A stretch of 64,000 bases of DNA, from assembly GCA_026874595.1 (NCBI GenBank), contig CM049311.1, positions 41,607,676-41,671,675 on the forward strand. Reading direction: 5' to 3'. Made by a program: the position numbers and the translations under genes. The notes under the pieces were generated by a model. It made no database searches and was not told the DNA's origin. It saw only the letters and a list, made by a program, of their open reading frames with translations. Position 1 is the first letter of the stretch; every line of letters begins with the position of its first letter. Below are positions 25,501 to 37,440 of the stretch, in pieces. The stretch is from Sipunculus nudus (lineage: Eukaryota > Annelida > Sipuncula > Golfingiida > Sipunculidae).

Positions 25501-26708
25501 TACATTGACCTGTTTTTTATGGGCAAAAACCTCATAATTTTAGCCTCTTGCAGCTTAAAATGTTTATGATGAGTGTCAAGTTGAATCGTTAAATTTTTCA
25601 AAGGATTATCATAGGACATGGTTCTTTCAATCATATCAGAAAAACTTAAGTTGGTCTTATGGCCATTATTATGTCTAACTCAAACTGAGGACTGCAAAAC
25701 TGTTCTTCTACAAAATTATTGTTTCAATTATAACTTCTGCTACATGGCACAAAAATTATTCTTAGGTGGCCTTTGTTCAAGTTTACTTGAATGATTTTTG
25801 GCAGAATTATTGGACCTTAAACAATGAAAGAAATGAAACTTTTATTTTTCTAGATATTTTGATAAAAAGTTTATGAATATTTCAGCTTGAAAAAAAGCAT
25901 TTTAGCCAAGATCTTTCAGTATGTGTAAACAGATTTGCCAACAGGCCAAGATTGTGTCTGTATATTTACATAGGTTAAGAAACAGGAAACTGTTTCAGAT
26001 TTGGCAATAGATCAAGAGTTCATTCAGTGAAGCCAGATATAGGTCAAGAGTTCAGTCAGTGCAGCCAAGCACAAGGCATGTGATCCCCTCATCGGTGACA
26101 TGTGAACACCTCATGGGCACCATGTGATCACCTCATGGGTGTCATGCCCCTCAGGGCTGCATGTAGAGCCAATCTATTTATAGCTTTGGCAGACTGCCAA
26201 CTGTATCAGATTAGGCAACAGGTCAAGAATTCACTCAGTGCAGCCAGGTACAGGTCAAAAGTTCACCCAGTCTAGCCAGGTGCAGGTCATGAGTTCACTC
26301 AGTGCAGTAGCCTGAGCTAGCAAATTTGTCACACTTCACTCGGGGCAACTGCCTTTCTCACCTAAGTGTGGTCAGCCCCATGCATCAGACTTAATGTAAG
26401 TTTGATGTATTGGCCTAATATTTTGACCTGTCTATGTGTCTTTGGTGGCTTTCTCGTTCACAAGACAGGTGTCACCACCTACAATGACATTTGCACAGTG
26501 TGTGACTTTTGTGCCTGCTTATTAATATAGAGGAATTTGATATATAATCCTGAAATTGGGCATATTTATACCTATCGTATTTTAATTATCGTATTCTTGT
26601 CGTATACAAGACTGGTGGTGCCACCTACAATAATTTTTTGCACAGTGTGTGTCCCTGCTTATTTCTCAGGAGGGGTTTGATATATCAGTCTGAACTTGGG
26701 CATATGTA

Positions 26709-26733
26709 CCGTAAAATCTGTGAAATTTCGTAC
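26709..26733 (+). repeat. Left terminal inverted repeat of the TA transposon
   Basis: Identical to the reverse complement of 28500-28524. Confidence 0.9.
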
Positions 26734-28499
26734 CTCGATGAATTTCGTACACGGTCTTTCTTCAGTAATCATAATCATTAAAATGACATGTTAAATTTCG
26801 AACTGCCGATGGTCTGTTACGCCATATTTGGCGTTAGCAAGACTGCCGTGAATGTAACACTGACGTAACCTCACCCTATTATCAGGTTTTGAACAAGCCT
26901 ACCGGTCCGATTGATGTGAATGCCATGCTATTGATAATTAATATGAATTATAGCCTTAGCACCCGTCCTCTCTTACTACGCTACGCTGTGCGAGAGCCCT
27001 AGAAGATGACTTGAGGAAACTGGAGACATTCCACATGACAATTAAATTCTTATATTTCGTCTTAAAATGTCGTATTCGTTAAGAAATAGAGATATTCTTA
27101 TCAAATATGCATATAACATACCACTTAGACAGTGTTTGTCCACTTTAAATGTTGATTAGAAGAATATGTATTATCCTAATAAACGGTGATACACGGGGAA
27201 CGATGTCTGCTCCGGCCGGCAGCCGCCTGTGTAACCAGTGGTAACGGGCCGTGTTGGCTCAGCCAGCAAAGGTCACACAGTTCATTGTTTCAGATTCTGA
27301 GAAAGTTTCAAGCGCCAGCGTTGCAAAGTTTTAAAAGTGAGTCTTGTTTACATACTAAAACAATATTTAGCTGAATTTCTTGGTCATTCGAATAAAGTAC
27401 TATATCTCCCTTAGATTACTTAAAGTTTCCTTGTCATAAACGTACTATTTGATTTTACACGATTTTTTTTTCCGCCAAGGGTTTGAAGTTCGCCAGTTTA
27501 CTCTGAAGCTTTTTATGCGGCGGTATCCAGGGTCCTGAATACCGCTGCATTTAATGCAGTTATATGAATTATATCTACATCATATAGAATGTAATTTGAC
27601 TGAAAACTAAGATTTTTGTTTCCAGCGACAATAAAAAAAACTTAAAATATTTCGAATGTGAGTTGCTTTATTGTCCGGGATGCGAGCGACGGGCCGTGAA
27701 CAACTGGCAGATGTCCATGAAGTTTGACGGAGGTTGGAAATTGGATTTTGGATAATCAGGATTAACTCCGTAAATGATCTGAAGACAACTAGCTTTACGT
27801 GCACCGTAAAGGGGGATTTCCATGTGTAAGCCAAATTGGTCTCTTTCAAGCAAACTCAGCGCTCCGATGTGTATGTAATTCCAATGTTAATCAGTTTGAA
27901 AATTAATGCTTATTTCCATTAAAACATTTACAATAAATATCTTAAATGTCACACAAGAACGACTCAGTTTCTAGTACCCGGGCTCCGTATCGCCCAACAA
28001 ACAAGGTCACACGAGGTCAAACGGTACGTACATCAAAGCGCTAGCAGACGTTCATGAAGTTTAACAAAGGTTGGATATTTGATATTGGATAATCAAGATC
28101 GATTAACTATTTAAGTGATCTAAAGACCTCTAGCTTTTTGTGCACTGTTAATGGGGATTTCCATGCGTAAGCCACCTGAAAAACGATCTCTCCGGGCAAA
28201 GCCCCGGATGTCAGGAAAGCATGTACGGGTGTCGAGCTTCATGACAGGATTAAATCCTTCAGATATACTTTTCAGATTCCTTTCCAAACTGATTTTAATA
28301 TAAAATAAAGAACACAAGTATAGAAAATAATGTTTTTATTCATGAAACTTCATGGTTCACACGGATGAATGCAAAATCGGCGAGTGAATACTTGAGGCTC
28401 ACTGCCGACGAGGCATCTTAAGTTGTCACGACCATAATTTTAAAACTGCTGAAATGGACTGTTAAATTTCGGACTTCCACAAATTAAATTATTTTTTCT

Positions 28500-28524
28500 G
28501 TACGAAATTTCACAGATTTTACGG
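28500..28524 (-). repeat. Right terminal inverted repeat of the TA transposon
   Basis: Identical to the reverse complement of 26709-26733. TA at 28525-28526 follows. Confidence 0.9.
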
Positions 28525-29083
28525 TATATATATCTCTGAAACCTTTTTGTAAACAAGACTCATGGTGCCAGCTTCAATCATTTTTAGCTCAGCTGACTGT
28601 AAGTCAACTGAGGTATAGGAATGGCACTTTGTCTGTTGTCCGTCTTGACGTCTGGCCAATTTTTAGCAGGGCACAAATCATAACAGCTGGTCCTAGAAAC
28701 TTCTAAGTGAACATCCAGGGAGGTCAATTAAAAATTTCCTTGGAAACCTGAAATTAGTTCACTGCGACCTTTTTCCTTCGAGCTATGGGGCTTGAAAGTA
28801 CCCCCCAGAATAGTAAAAAATTTGATACAAACCTCCAATATCTTGATAATGAATGCATGGTTTGTCATGAATTTGCCTTGAATATTGACCATGACTAGTT
28901 TTGTCAGTTCCTGAAACGTGGTGGTTTTCCTATTTTAACAAATATTTTTCTATTTATTTACTATAAAATGACAACAATCATGTCAGTTTCTTAGCTGTCA
29001 TTACATCTGGTGACCCAAAACCTGGTGTGTTTATTGATCACAAGTGGATGCCCTATACTAATCACCCTGTCTGTCAGTCTGTC

Positions 29084-29118
29084 TGTTTGTATGTCTGTCT
29101 GTCTGTCTGTCAATCCGT
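29084..29118 (+). repeat. (TGTC)n-type microsatellite
   Basis: A GTCT/GTCTGT-rich tract, interrupted, inside H. Confidence 0.8.
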
Positions 29119-29627
29119 CCATCCACACAAATTAGTTCCCAGATGATAACTCCAGTTAAGTTTGACATATTGGTTTCAAACTTAACTTATAAATGGCCCA
29201 CCACTAAGGAATGTGTATGCATTTGAAGCCAAACTTTTCATCGCAAACCTTCCATCTTCAAGATATTGCTAACCTGCCACTAGGGGAAGATTCTGTTTGA
29301 TTTTTGGGTCATAGGTCAAAGGTCAAGGTCACAGGGCCCATTCATTCACAAATTAGTTTATGGATGATAATTCTGCTTTGGATAGACAGACTGGCTTCAA
29401 ACTTGATTTAATAATGACCAACCACATATGTAAATTCATTTTGATTTTCAGGGTCCAGCAATCTAAGTTGAAGGTCACAGAAGCCACATCTTTAAAAAGA
29501 TTGTGGATGCACTGTAAATCAAACTTTTCATCCTGAACTTTCCAACGTTCACACATGGCTTACTTGCCCAAAGTGAGGAAACCTGTAGAATTTGAGGTTT
29601 TCTGGTCAGAGGTCAAGGTCACTTTTT

Positions 29628-32600
29628 AGCCCTCAGCCCTTAGGCTGATGGGCTATTGTCGTCACCCAAGCTGTCCGTCTGTCCGTCTGTCTTGCCGTCC
29701 GTCCGGCATCCGTTAACTTTTACCTTGTGAGTGGGATTTCTGGAAAAGGATTCACCGTCAGAATATTATTTCCTCGGTAAAGATGTAAATCTACAAAATC
29801 TCGGTCAAGTTCAAAGATGGGGGACCTTGACCTATTTTTCTACATTTTAGAGCGCAACCTACAATTTCTGATTTTTAAAGAATTTTTATCGGATTTTTAG
29901 CTCAGCTGACTATAAGTCATCTGAGCTATAGTCGTGGTCCATTGTCCGTCATCCGTCCGTCTGTCCGTCCGTCCGTCCGTCCGTCCGTCCGTAGATGTGG
30001 CACGTTTTGAAACCGTAAGACCTAGGAATCCAAAATTCAGCATAATGTTAGATGTCCCCAAGATCTCCTACCAAGCCGAAAACTGGGTCTTTGCGACTTC
30101 GTTCCTTTGAGAAATTAAGGAAAAACCTCAATTTTTTATTAAAAACCTATTTTCACACTTCAGGACTGCCTAATATCAAAACCACTCATCTGTTTTCCCT
30201 CATATTTACCATAAATATTCTTCTATATAGTTCCTATGTACATGCCAGAAATTATTTCTGTATTATATAATTTAAAAAAGTTATGGGCCCAAACATAATG
30301 CATTTTGTAAAAAATCAGGAAAGATATTTGATCACTTAACACAAAACTTGTTAAAGCTATGGACTTTTTTTCCAGTAATATAACTTTAACTATCAAAATT
30401 AAATTGTATACCCAAAATTAGATCAAAATCTTTTAAATTTTTTAAAATATTAACAAAAATGAAAAATTGGTACCCTAAATTTTGCCCAACTTTGACCATG
30501 GCACGTTTTTTTACTGTAAGTACTGTGGATTTAATTTTCTCAGCATGTTTTTGTTAGCATTTTGTCTGTTAACACAAAAAATTTGAAACCAGTTGATCAA
30601 AAACTGTAGATTTTATTCAAGTTTTCAAGCACCATGTAACAAATTGTTTACATCAAGCTAGTGTTATGCAGTTTGCAAGAGCTCAGCTCCCCAGCTTCAG
30701 CTCTCAGTTCCTAAAATTTGGCATACAATTAGATGTCTCCAAAATTCCCTACCATGCCAAGAATTTGGTCACTAGGACTTAATACCTTCGAGGTATTAAT
30801 GAAAAACTTCATTTTTCCATTAAAAACCCATTGTTACACTTCAAGACTGCCTAATATCAAAACCACTGATGTGACTTTAATCATATATAATATACATATT
30901 TTTCTATACATTCTCTATGCATATGCCAGAAATGATGTCAGTATTGTGTAATTGTTTTAAGTTATGGGCCCAAACATAATGCACTTTGTAAAAAATCAAG
31001 AAATATATTTACACCCTTAACAAGGGGATTGCTGAAGCTAGAGTTTTTTTGCCAGGGATGTAACATTATTTAATCAAGATTCAATTGAATACCCCAAATT
31101 AGTCCTGAATTTTTCAAATTTTATATGTTAATAGTATAAATATAAAATTAGTACCTTAAATTTTGCCCAACTTTGACCATGGCACATTTGTTTCCTGTGA
31201 GCACGGTTGATATAATTTTCATATCATGCACACAAGGATTTCAGCTTTATAGTTTAGAAAGCTGAAAGAAATTGGCCAAAAATTGTAGCTTTTATTAATG
31301 TTTTTATGAGACCATGTCAGACCTTAACTCTCTCCAGCCCCTCTTGAGTCACCTGTATGTTGACCTTGTTGAACTTTCAGCAAATTATGCATGCTTGAGG
31401 CGAGCCATACACTGTTGCAGGTAGGCAGCTTATGGCCAGCCACAGTTAATCCAGGTGTCCAACCCAACTCATCTAGTAGTTTTAACCAACAACATAACAA
31501 TTAACAATAAATTAATAAATTTTTATTGTTTTTTAATAACAAATTAAAGAAAAATAAAAAAGAATTTGTTAGTTTATAATAACAGGAAATCAACTTGCAG
31601 TTACTGATGATAAAAGAATCTTGTATGGATGGATAGAATGTCACGTACTCCAAAAAACACCATGCAGTCACCTATGGTATTTTTCAGTTCAATTTTAATG
31701 ATAAAAAAGTAAATCATATTATTCATTACTAATCATTAGGGATCATATGAAGGAAATTAATGATAGACAAAGATGCAGTTGATATTATTAATCTAGATTC
31801 CTACTGTGTCTAGTGTGTACATTGATGTGATATTAGTCCAAAATGAATATATTACATTTTTTTTTTTAATATAAATAAAAGCCATAAAACCAGGTACTTT
31901 TGATCATAATTTAAATGTGTGAATTTTGTATATTCTGGATTCTCAACATAATTGTTTGGTGAAAACTGAATAAATGCCAGTAATGGTGGGAAAACTTTGC
32001 AATTGTATTTAAATACGAATATGAATATGTACTCCATTATAAAATGTCTTGCATAAAGAATTGGAATTCAGGTAAAAATGAAAGTATATGAATACCAGTG
32101 CAAATACTTTCAAAATGTATTCATGAATGCATTCATGAATATATTCTTTAATATTATTTTAATAATCATTTCAGTTATATTTCATTTTAAAAAATCATAA
32201 GATTCTCTTATTATTTTTAATAAAAATTATATTTGGGACAATATTTGTAATTTTTTTTAATAAATAGTTAAACTCTTATATCATATGTTCTGCTTATAAG
32301 TTATATGGCCAAGTCAAAATCTGTGTGACAATAGTACTCCATTTGTTAATAAAATAAATGAAATCAATCCTCTTCCCTGTCTCCAAAGATAATATCATAA
32401 TCATACATAAGCTAAACACCAACAACTCATAATAAAGCTTATATTTATTACCACACCAAACCAGCATATGCCTCATTCCTAAATCATATTTTTTAATCAT
32501 ATATAACAGCTGAGCGCCGTGACCCATAGGTCCCTTGTTCAACTATGGGCTTGTGAGCAGGATAACTCTAAAACGATTCACCGTAGGAATTTTAATTTTT

Positions 32601-33179
32601 CGGTGAAGATGTATATTGACAAAATCTCGGTCAAGTTCGAAGATGGGTGACCTTGACGTGTTTTTCAACGTTTTAGAGCTGATTATAGAAAAACATTTAG
32701 AACCATTGGGTGGATTTTCACAATACTTACTATGATCATAGGGACTGATGGTCTGTGACTGCTGCACAAGTTTGGGGGCGCCACCTACAATTTCTGATTT
32801 TTAATGAATTTTTCTTGGATATTTCAACTTTGGCCTTGTGAGTGGGATATCTCTATAAGGATTCACAATAGGAATTTTATTTTTTTGGTGAAGATGTATA
32901 TTGACAAAATCTCGGTCAAGTTCGAAGATGGGTGACCTTGACCTACTTTTCAAGGTCACAGAGCTTATAATAGAATAAAACTTAGAAGCTTATTTTTCAG
33001 GAAGCATTTGGTGGATTGCAATAAATCATGGTACATATCTCTCCATTTTAAATTTATAACTGAGACATGTACAGATATACATCCATGTGAGAACAGATAT
33101 TTAGTACTTGTTACTGTTACCACCTTTAAACACTGTTCTTTTGGCTGAGGGCTTTTGTCAGCTTCTGCTGATATTCTAG
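29628..33179 (+). mobile_element. G: Helitron-like element with A2 nested inside
   Basis: The left end AGCCCTCAGCC (29628) forms a hairpin with GGCTGATGGGCT and is matched perfectly inverted by GGCTGAGGGCT (33143-33153). A CAGC-TTCT-GCTG hairpin and ATATTCTAG close it at 33179. Without A2 the element is about 910 bp. The core has about three units containing 'cttgtgagtgggat' and 'aaatctcggtcaagttcgaagatggg', and one GGGGGCGCCACC palindrome variant at about 32773. Parts such as the 'tgaccttgacct' blocks are half-sites of the AGGTCA type. Confidence 0.8.
29899..32537 (+). mobile_element. A2: complete A-family element, 2,639 bp, innermost layer
   Basis: The left hairpin starts at 29899, a (GTCC)n tract follows at about 29951-29994, and the right end is CAGCTGAG, GACCCATAGGTC and CTTG at 32537. 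It is collinear with A1 over its whole length with only small indels, so both are relatively young. It is the deepest layer, hence the latest insertion in this stack. Confidence 0.85.
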
Positions 33180-34177
33180 TTAAAAGATTGTTACAATAAT
33201 CCTAATGCTGCAAGTTCAAGGATATTAAGTTCTAAGATTTTATGGTTACAAGGTCATTGGTTAAGGTCACAGGACTGTCATTCTGAAAAATTTCTTTCAA
33301 AATATCCTTATAGACAAATTCAACTGAGCGTTGAGACCCATGGGTCCCTAGTTGTGTTGTGTGCACCAATGCCAGAATTTCAGCAGTGATGTTTGTGTAA
33401 TTGTTTCTTATTCAAAATGTTTATTACCTGCATTGTTCATATACATGAGAAGTCATGGTCCAGTATTGAAGTATAATACCTGGTGTATTTCCCAATGCAC
33501 AGGTTCGCATTAGGCCTGTAGGCCTTGTTACATTAAAAACCCATTGTAACACTTCAGGACTGCCTAATATCAAAACCACTGAATTGACTTTGATCATATA
33601 TAATATACATATTTTTCTATACATTCGCTATGCAAATTCCAGAAATGATGTCAGTATTGTGTAATTGTTTTAAGTTATGGGCCCAAACATAATGGACTTT
33701 GTAAAAAATCAGGAAAAATATTAACTCACATTACATGAAAATTATCAAAGCTAGAGATTTTTTTTCAAGTAAATAACTTTGTTTATTTTATTAAGATTCA
33801 ATTATGTACCCAAAATTAGATCTGTAATTTGTAAATTTTATAAGTTATTAGCATAAACATAAAATCAGTACCTTAAATTTCACCCAACTTTGACCAAGGC
33901 ATGTTTTTTTCCTGTGAGTACTGTTGATTTAATTTTTCACAGCATGTAAACATAAGTATTTAATTTGTTTAAATCTGAAATTTGAAAATAAAAGGTTGAA
34001 AATTAGGCTTGTTATTGAATTTTATCTTGAGGCTCTATTGTAGTCACTTGCTTTGTTCCAGATGCAGGTAGGCCACTCCAGGTCACTGGAAGTCAGCTAT
34101 GCCAGGGTTCCTGATTTGTTACAGTCACTGGGGAAGATCCCATGCTGTGACAGGTGTACGATTGTTCTCATATCACA

Positions 34178-34189
34178 CCCCCCCCCCCC
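34178..34189 (+). repeat. C-run, 12 bp
   Basis: Homopolymer in the K segment, matching a C-run at about 44000-44012. Confidence 0.8.
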
Positions 34190-34985
34190 ATGAATATATA
34201 AATATACATTTGTATGCATGATGTGGTGTTATATGACAAGATTGAGATTAATGATGATGCAATTTAGAATTATGAATCAATGTTTATATTCAGAAATATA
34301 TGTTATATTGGAAATGTATACAAATTAAACTTAAAATAAAAAAAGAGGATCTAATACAAACATGTGTTTATTATTTTTCGAGCCTCAGCAAAATTGAAGA
34401 TCAGGCTTTGTTTGCCCTGAATGTATATGCAAAAGTGTTAATAATCCCACCATCCCCCGGCCGTCGTTGATCCTTTGCACCTCACCGTCACCTTTGCACT
34501 GGGACATTAGTTATTATTGCAAATGTGTACAATTTTTTTAATTTGAAAAATAATTGGATATAAAAAATTAATTATCTAATTGAAACATATTCTTGCCTCA
34601 GGAGAATGGAACATAAAGTGATCAGCTCTGTCTGTCCATCAACTCTCATTTATCATAAAATATATATATTAATTATGAAATTTTTCCTCTGAGCACTGTT
34701 GAAATAACTTTCATATGTTGTATATGTATGGATTTAAGCTATTAAAGTCTGAAATTTGAAAGCAACTTATGTATTCAGATGTGTAATATTGCAGTTGAAA
34801 AACTTTAAAATATTAAAATATATTATCAGCTTTGTTTGTCTAACAGTCTGTCTGTCCTTTTTTAAATATTATGTAATTGTGAATGAACTATTTAATCCTG
34901 TAAGTATTGTTGAATTAAGTGGAAATCCTATATGTATATACACTATAATAAAAAAAATGTTGTAACTCCCATTATTCCAGCCCTT

Positions 34986-35004
34986 CCCCCCCCCCCCCCC
35001 CCCC
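34986..35004 (+). repeat. C-run, 19 bp
   Basis: Homopolymer followed by a short CAC repeat. Confidence 0.9.
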
Positions 35005-35565
35005 ACCACCACCACCAAGTCCTTGCATCTGGGGATTGGGGACATCAGTTATATTTCAACTGTATACATTTTATAAAATAAAAAAATACATATATTTAAT
35101 AATATATATTTGTAAAATAGATCCAATTGAGCAAATGTGTAAACTACTGAACTGTCAACAATTTATCAAAAAGCATGCAAATGATCATGGTAATCATATA
35201 CATCTTATGTTCACAAACTGCTCACATGCTTCAATTTTACATTAGAGAATGCATGGTTTGGTCACAAAATATTATTTGCAACAATTTCTTACTCATCAAT
35301 ACAAACCAATCATGTCAACCAGCCATGGCATATTTTACCTTTTCCTCTTAGACCCGATTCCATTTAATATTATATTCGATTTTTACCTTGAAAGTCAACT
35401 TCAGCTGAGGACAGTGACCCATATTTATAGCACCATATCTTGAATGTTTACATCAAGTCATTGGTTAACAGTGTTCCAGGCTGTTACATAACACCTTCAC
35501 TCTTTGCTTCTGCTTCTGTGAGTGTCTGGGTCAGGTTGGGTCAGGCAGTAATTACCAGAGAGCCT

Positions 35566-35645
35566 TTCTCCTCTCTCTCTTTCCCTTTCTCTCTTTCTCT
35601 GGCAGTCTAGCTCTCTTTCTCTCTCTCTTTCTCTCTCTCTCACCC
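35566..35645 (+). repeat. CT-rich microsatellite
   Basis: (CT)n/(CTTT)n tract. A sister copy is at 45412-45480. Confidence 0.85.
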
Positions 35646-35947
35646 CTATGCCTCCCTTCCTCCCTCCACCCCATTCTGTTGACAGGTACTATAAATCTGA
35701 TGTATTAGATATATATGTTGATGCAATTAAGAAATGTGAATCTACTTAAATATTCACATATATATATTATACTCTAAATGTATAGTTACATTTTCAAACC
35801 TGGAAAAAAATGATGTTATAAAAAAAGGAATTTATGTAAAAATTGATCATAATTTCCTGGCTCAGAAGAATGGGAATTAAAATGATTTGCTTTGTTTCTC
35901 TAGCTTTCTGCCTGTTTTAAATATTTAATAATTATGAATAAATTTTT

Positions 35948-36738
35948 AGCTCAGCTGACTATAAGTCATCTGAGCTATAGTCGTGGTCCATTGTCCATCG
36001 TCCGTCCATCTGTCCGTCCGTCTGTCTGTCCGTCTGTCCATCCATAGATGTGGCACATTTTGAAACCGTAAGACCTAGGAATCCAAAATTCGGCATAATG
36101 TTAGATGTCCCCAAGATCTCCTACCAAGCCGAAAACTGGGTCTTTGCGACTTCTTTCCTTTGAGAAATTAAGGAAAAACCTCAATTTTTTATTAAAAACC
36201 TTTTTTTCACACTTCAGGACTGCCTCATATCACAACCACTCATCTGTTTTTCCTCATATTTACCATAAATATTCCCCTATATAGTTCCCATGTACATGCC
36301 AGAAATTATGTCTGAAGTATATAATTTAAAAAAGTTATGGGCCAAAACATAATGCATTTTGTAAAAAATCAGGAAAGACATTTGATCACTTAACACAAAA
36401 CATGATAAAGCTATGGACTTTTTTTCCAGTAATATAACTTTAATTAATGAAAATTAACTTGTATACCCAAAATTAGATCAAAATCTTTTTAATTTTTTTA
36501 AATATTAACAAAAAAAAAAAATTGGTACCTTAAATTTTGCCCAACTTTGACCATGGCACGTTTTTTTCCTGTAAGTACTGTGGATTTAATTTTCACAGCA
36601 TGTTTTGTCAGCATTTTGTCTGTTAACACCAGAAATTTGAAACCAGTTGATCAAAAACTGTAGATTTTATTCAAGTTTTCAAGCACCATGTAACATATTG
36701 TTTACATCAAGCTAGTGTTATGCAGTTTGCAAGAGCTC
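35948..36738 (+). mobile_element. A6: A-family left part, truncated
   Basis: The left end starts at 35948 in a T-run of A5; the uninterrupted site is seen near 45775-45790. The core runs as in A1 until 36738 ('gcaagagctc'), where it jumps to E-type core. No right end is seen. Confidence 0.7.
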
Positions 36739-37440
36739 ATATTTTTGGCCGGGTTACAGGAGGTTGAACTTAGTCATCTGTCCAAAAAACCACACTAAAA
36801 TTTAAATCCCAGAAACGGCTAGAGCTATAATGACCAAGTTTTATACCAGTGTTTGTCACATATGTCATATCTGATTTTGAGGTATTGGTGGCGCCACCTA
36901 CATTGATGTGTTTTTTACAAGCGAAAATGTAATTTTAAACTCTTCTAGCTTATACACTGATTTATGATGAAACTGTACAGCTGATTGGTTTAAACTTTAC
37001 AAGAATTATTCTATGGCAGGGTTCTGCCAGTTTTATAAGAATAGATTGGGTAAAACAGTTTTAAAAAAGCATTGTAGCCAATTGAAAAAGGCTTTCTGTA
37101 TTTGAAAACAGATTTGACCTCATGCAGCCAAGTCAAGAGGTCACTCAGTACAAACAGGTGGGGTCCAGACATCACCATGGCAACTGACCTGGCTTGGGGG
37201 GGTTGTCTAGACAATGTGTCTAGACGTCTAGACACAGCGTCTAGACGTCTGGATACAATGTTTAGATGCAGAATTCCCAGATTATTGGAACTATATCTTT
37301 CAACTGTTTGAAAAAACTTGGGTTGCATTTTAAGCAAATCGGGTTTATCATCAGGTCACATGTGAACTGCTGCGCCTTCATTATTGGTTGACATCTGACC
37401 TTTCCTTGCTGCCCAGTGTCCATTTGTGCGTCTGTTTCTA
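36739..37440 (+). repeat. E3: E-family core fragment
   Basis: It resembles the second round of the E2 core (about 24900-26050), with a GGTGGCGCCACC palindrome at 36887. Neither E terminus is present; both edges are fusions. It includes a cluster of GTCTAGAC-type micro-palindromes at 37205-37252. Confidence 0.55.
37205..37252 (+). repeat. Cluster of TCTAGA/GTCTAGAC micro-palindromes
   Basis: Five GTCTAGAC-type or GTCTAGACGTCTAGAC-type motifs fall within about 50 bp. Adjacent copies are self-complementary and could form a hairpin. Confidence 0.7.

Larger units (their letters stand above)
26709..28524. mobile_element. TA-flanked DNA transposon, 1,816 bp, non-autonomous
   Basis: Perfect 25 bp terminal inverted repeats occupy 26709-26733 and 28500-28524, starting CCGTAAAATC. 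They are flanked by TA on both sides (26707-26708 and 28525-28526). The E1 sequence at 9664-9677 shows the same site without the insert and with a single TA, so boundaries and the duplicated TA are directly seen. A TA duplication fits the Tc1/mariner-type superfamilies. Inside are only short open frames and no recognisable transposase, so the copy is non-autonomous. It has higher CpG content than its surroundings and a diverged direct duplication of about 140 bp (about 27695-27835 and 28040-28175). Confidence 0.85.
28586..33351 (+). mobile_element. H: A-ended element with an AGGTCA-rich core, hosting G
   Basis: The left end AGCTCAGCTGA starts at 28586 and the right end has CAACTGAG, GACCCATGGGTC and CTAG at 33351. 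E1 shows the empty site at about 9713-9718: 'aatcatttttgtgctgtg'. H is flanked by TTTTT on the left and TT on the right of that site. The core begins like D (about 28650-28950), then changes to units with AGGTCAAAGGTCAAGGTCA (29313-29331) and related motifs. G interrupts it at 29627. Confidence 0.8.
23418..33527 (+). mobile_element. E2: large E-family element hosting a TA transposon and the H>G>A2 stack
   Basis: The left end AGCGAACCTGTGAGC (23418) is matched inverted by CACAGGTTCGC (33499-33509). The AGGCCTGTAGGCCT hairpin follows and CCTTG ends at 33527, with TT after. The core is collinear with E1 up to about 24660, including a palindrome at 23899. It then repeats a second round (24670-25900, palindrome at 25045) and the short motif array at 25985-26310. 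Two independent insertions lie in its right half. Confidence 0.8.
34195..35940 (+). repeat. K1: K segment in A5, direct sister of 44010-45780
   Basis: This block is collinear with 44010-45780, including the C-runs, the CT-rich tract and a shared abrupt change at 'gacccat|atttatagcacc' (about 35419 and 45268), where an A-type tail is cut off. The shared breakpoint means both come from the same long A subfamily, not from separate decay. Confidence 0.7.
22504..35947 (+). mobile_element. A5: long A-family element split by E2
   Basis: The left part (22504-23417) and the part after E2 (33528-35947) are consecutive pieces of the A core. The left piece stops in the 'ttaatgaaaaac' T-rich block and the right piece resumes at 'attaaaaaccca'. 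The later part is collinear with A3 (43378-45780), including the K segment, a C-run and CT-rich tract. A6 is inserted at its right edge in a T-run, so the true right end is not in this span. Confidence 0.65.
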
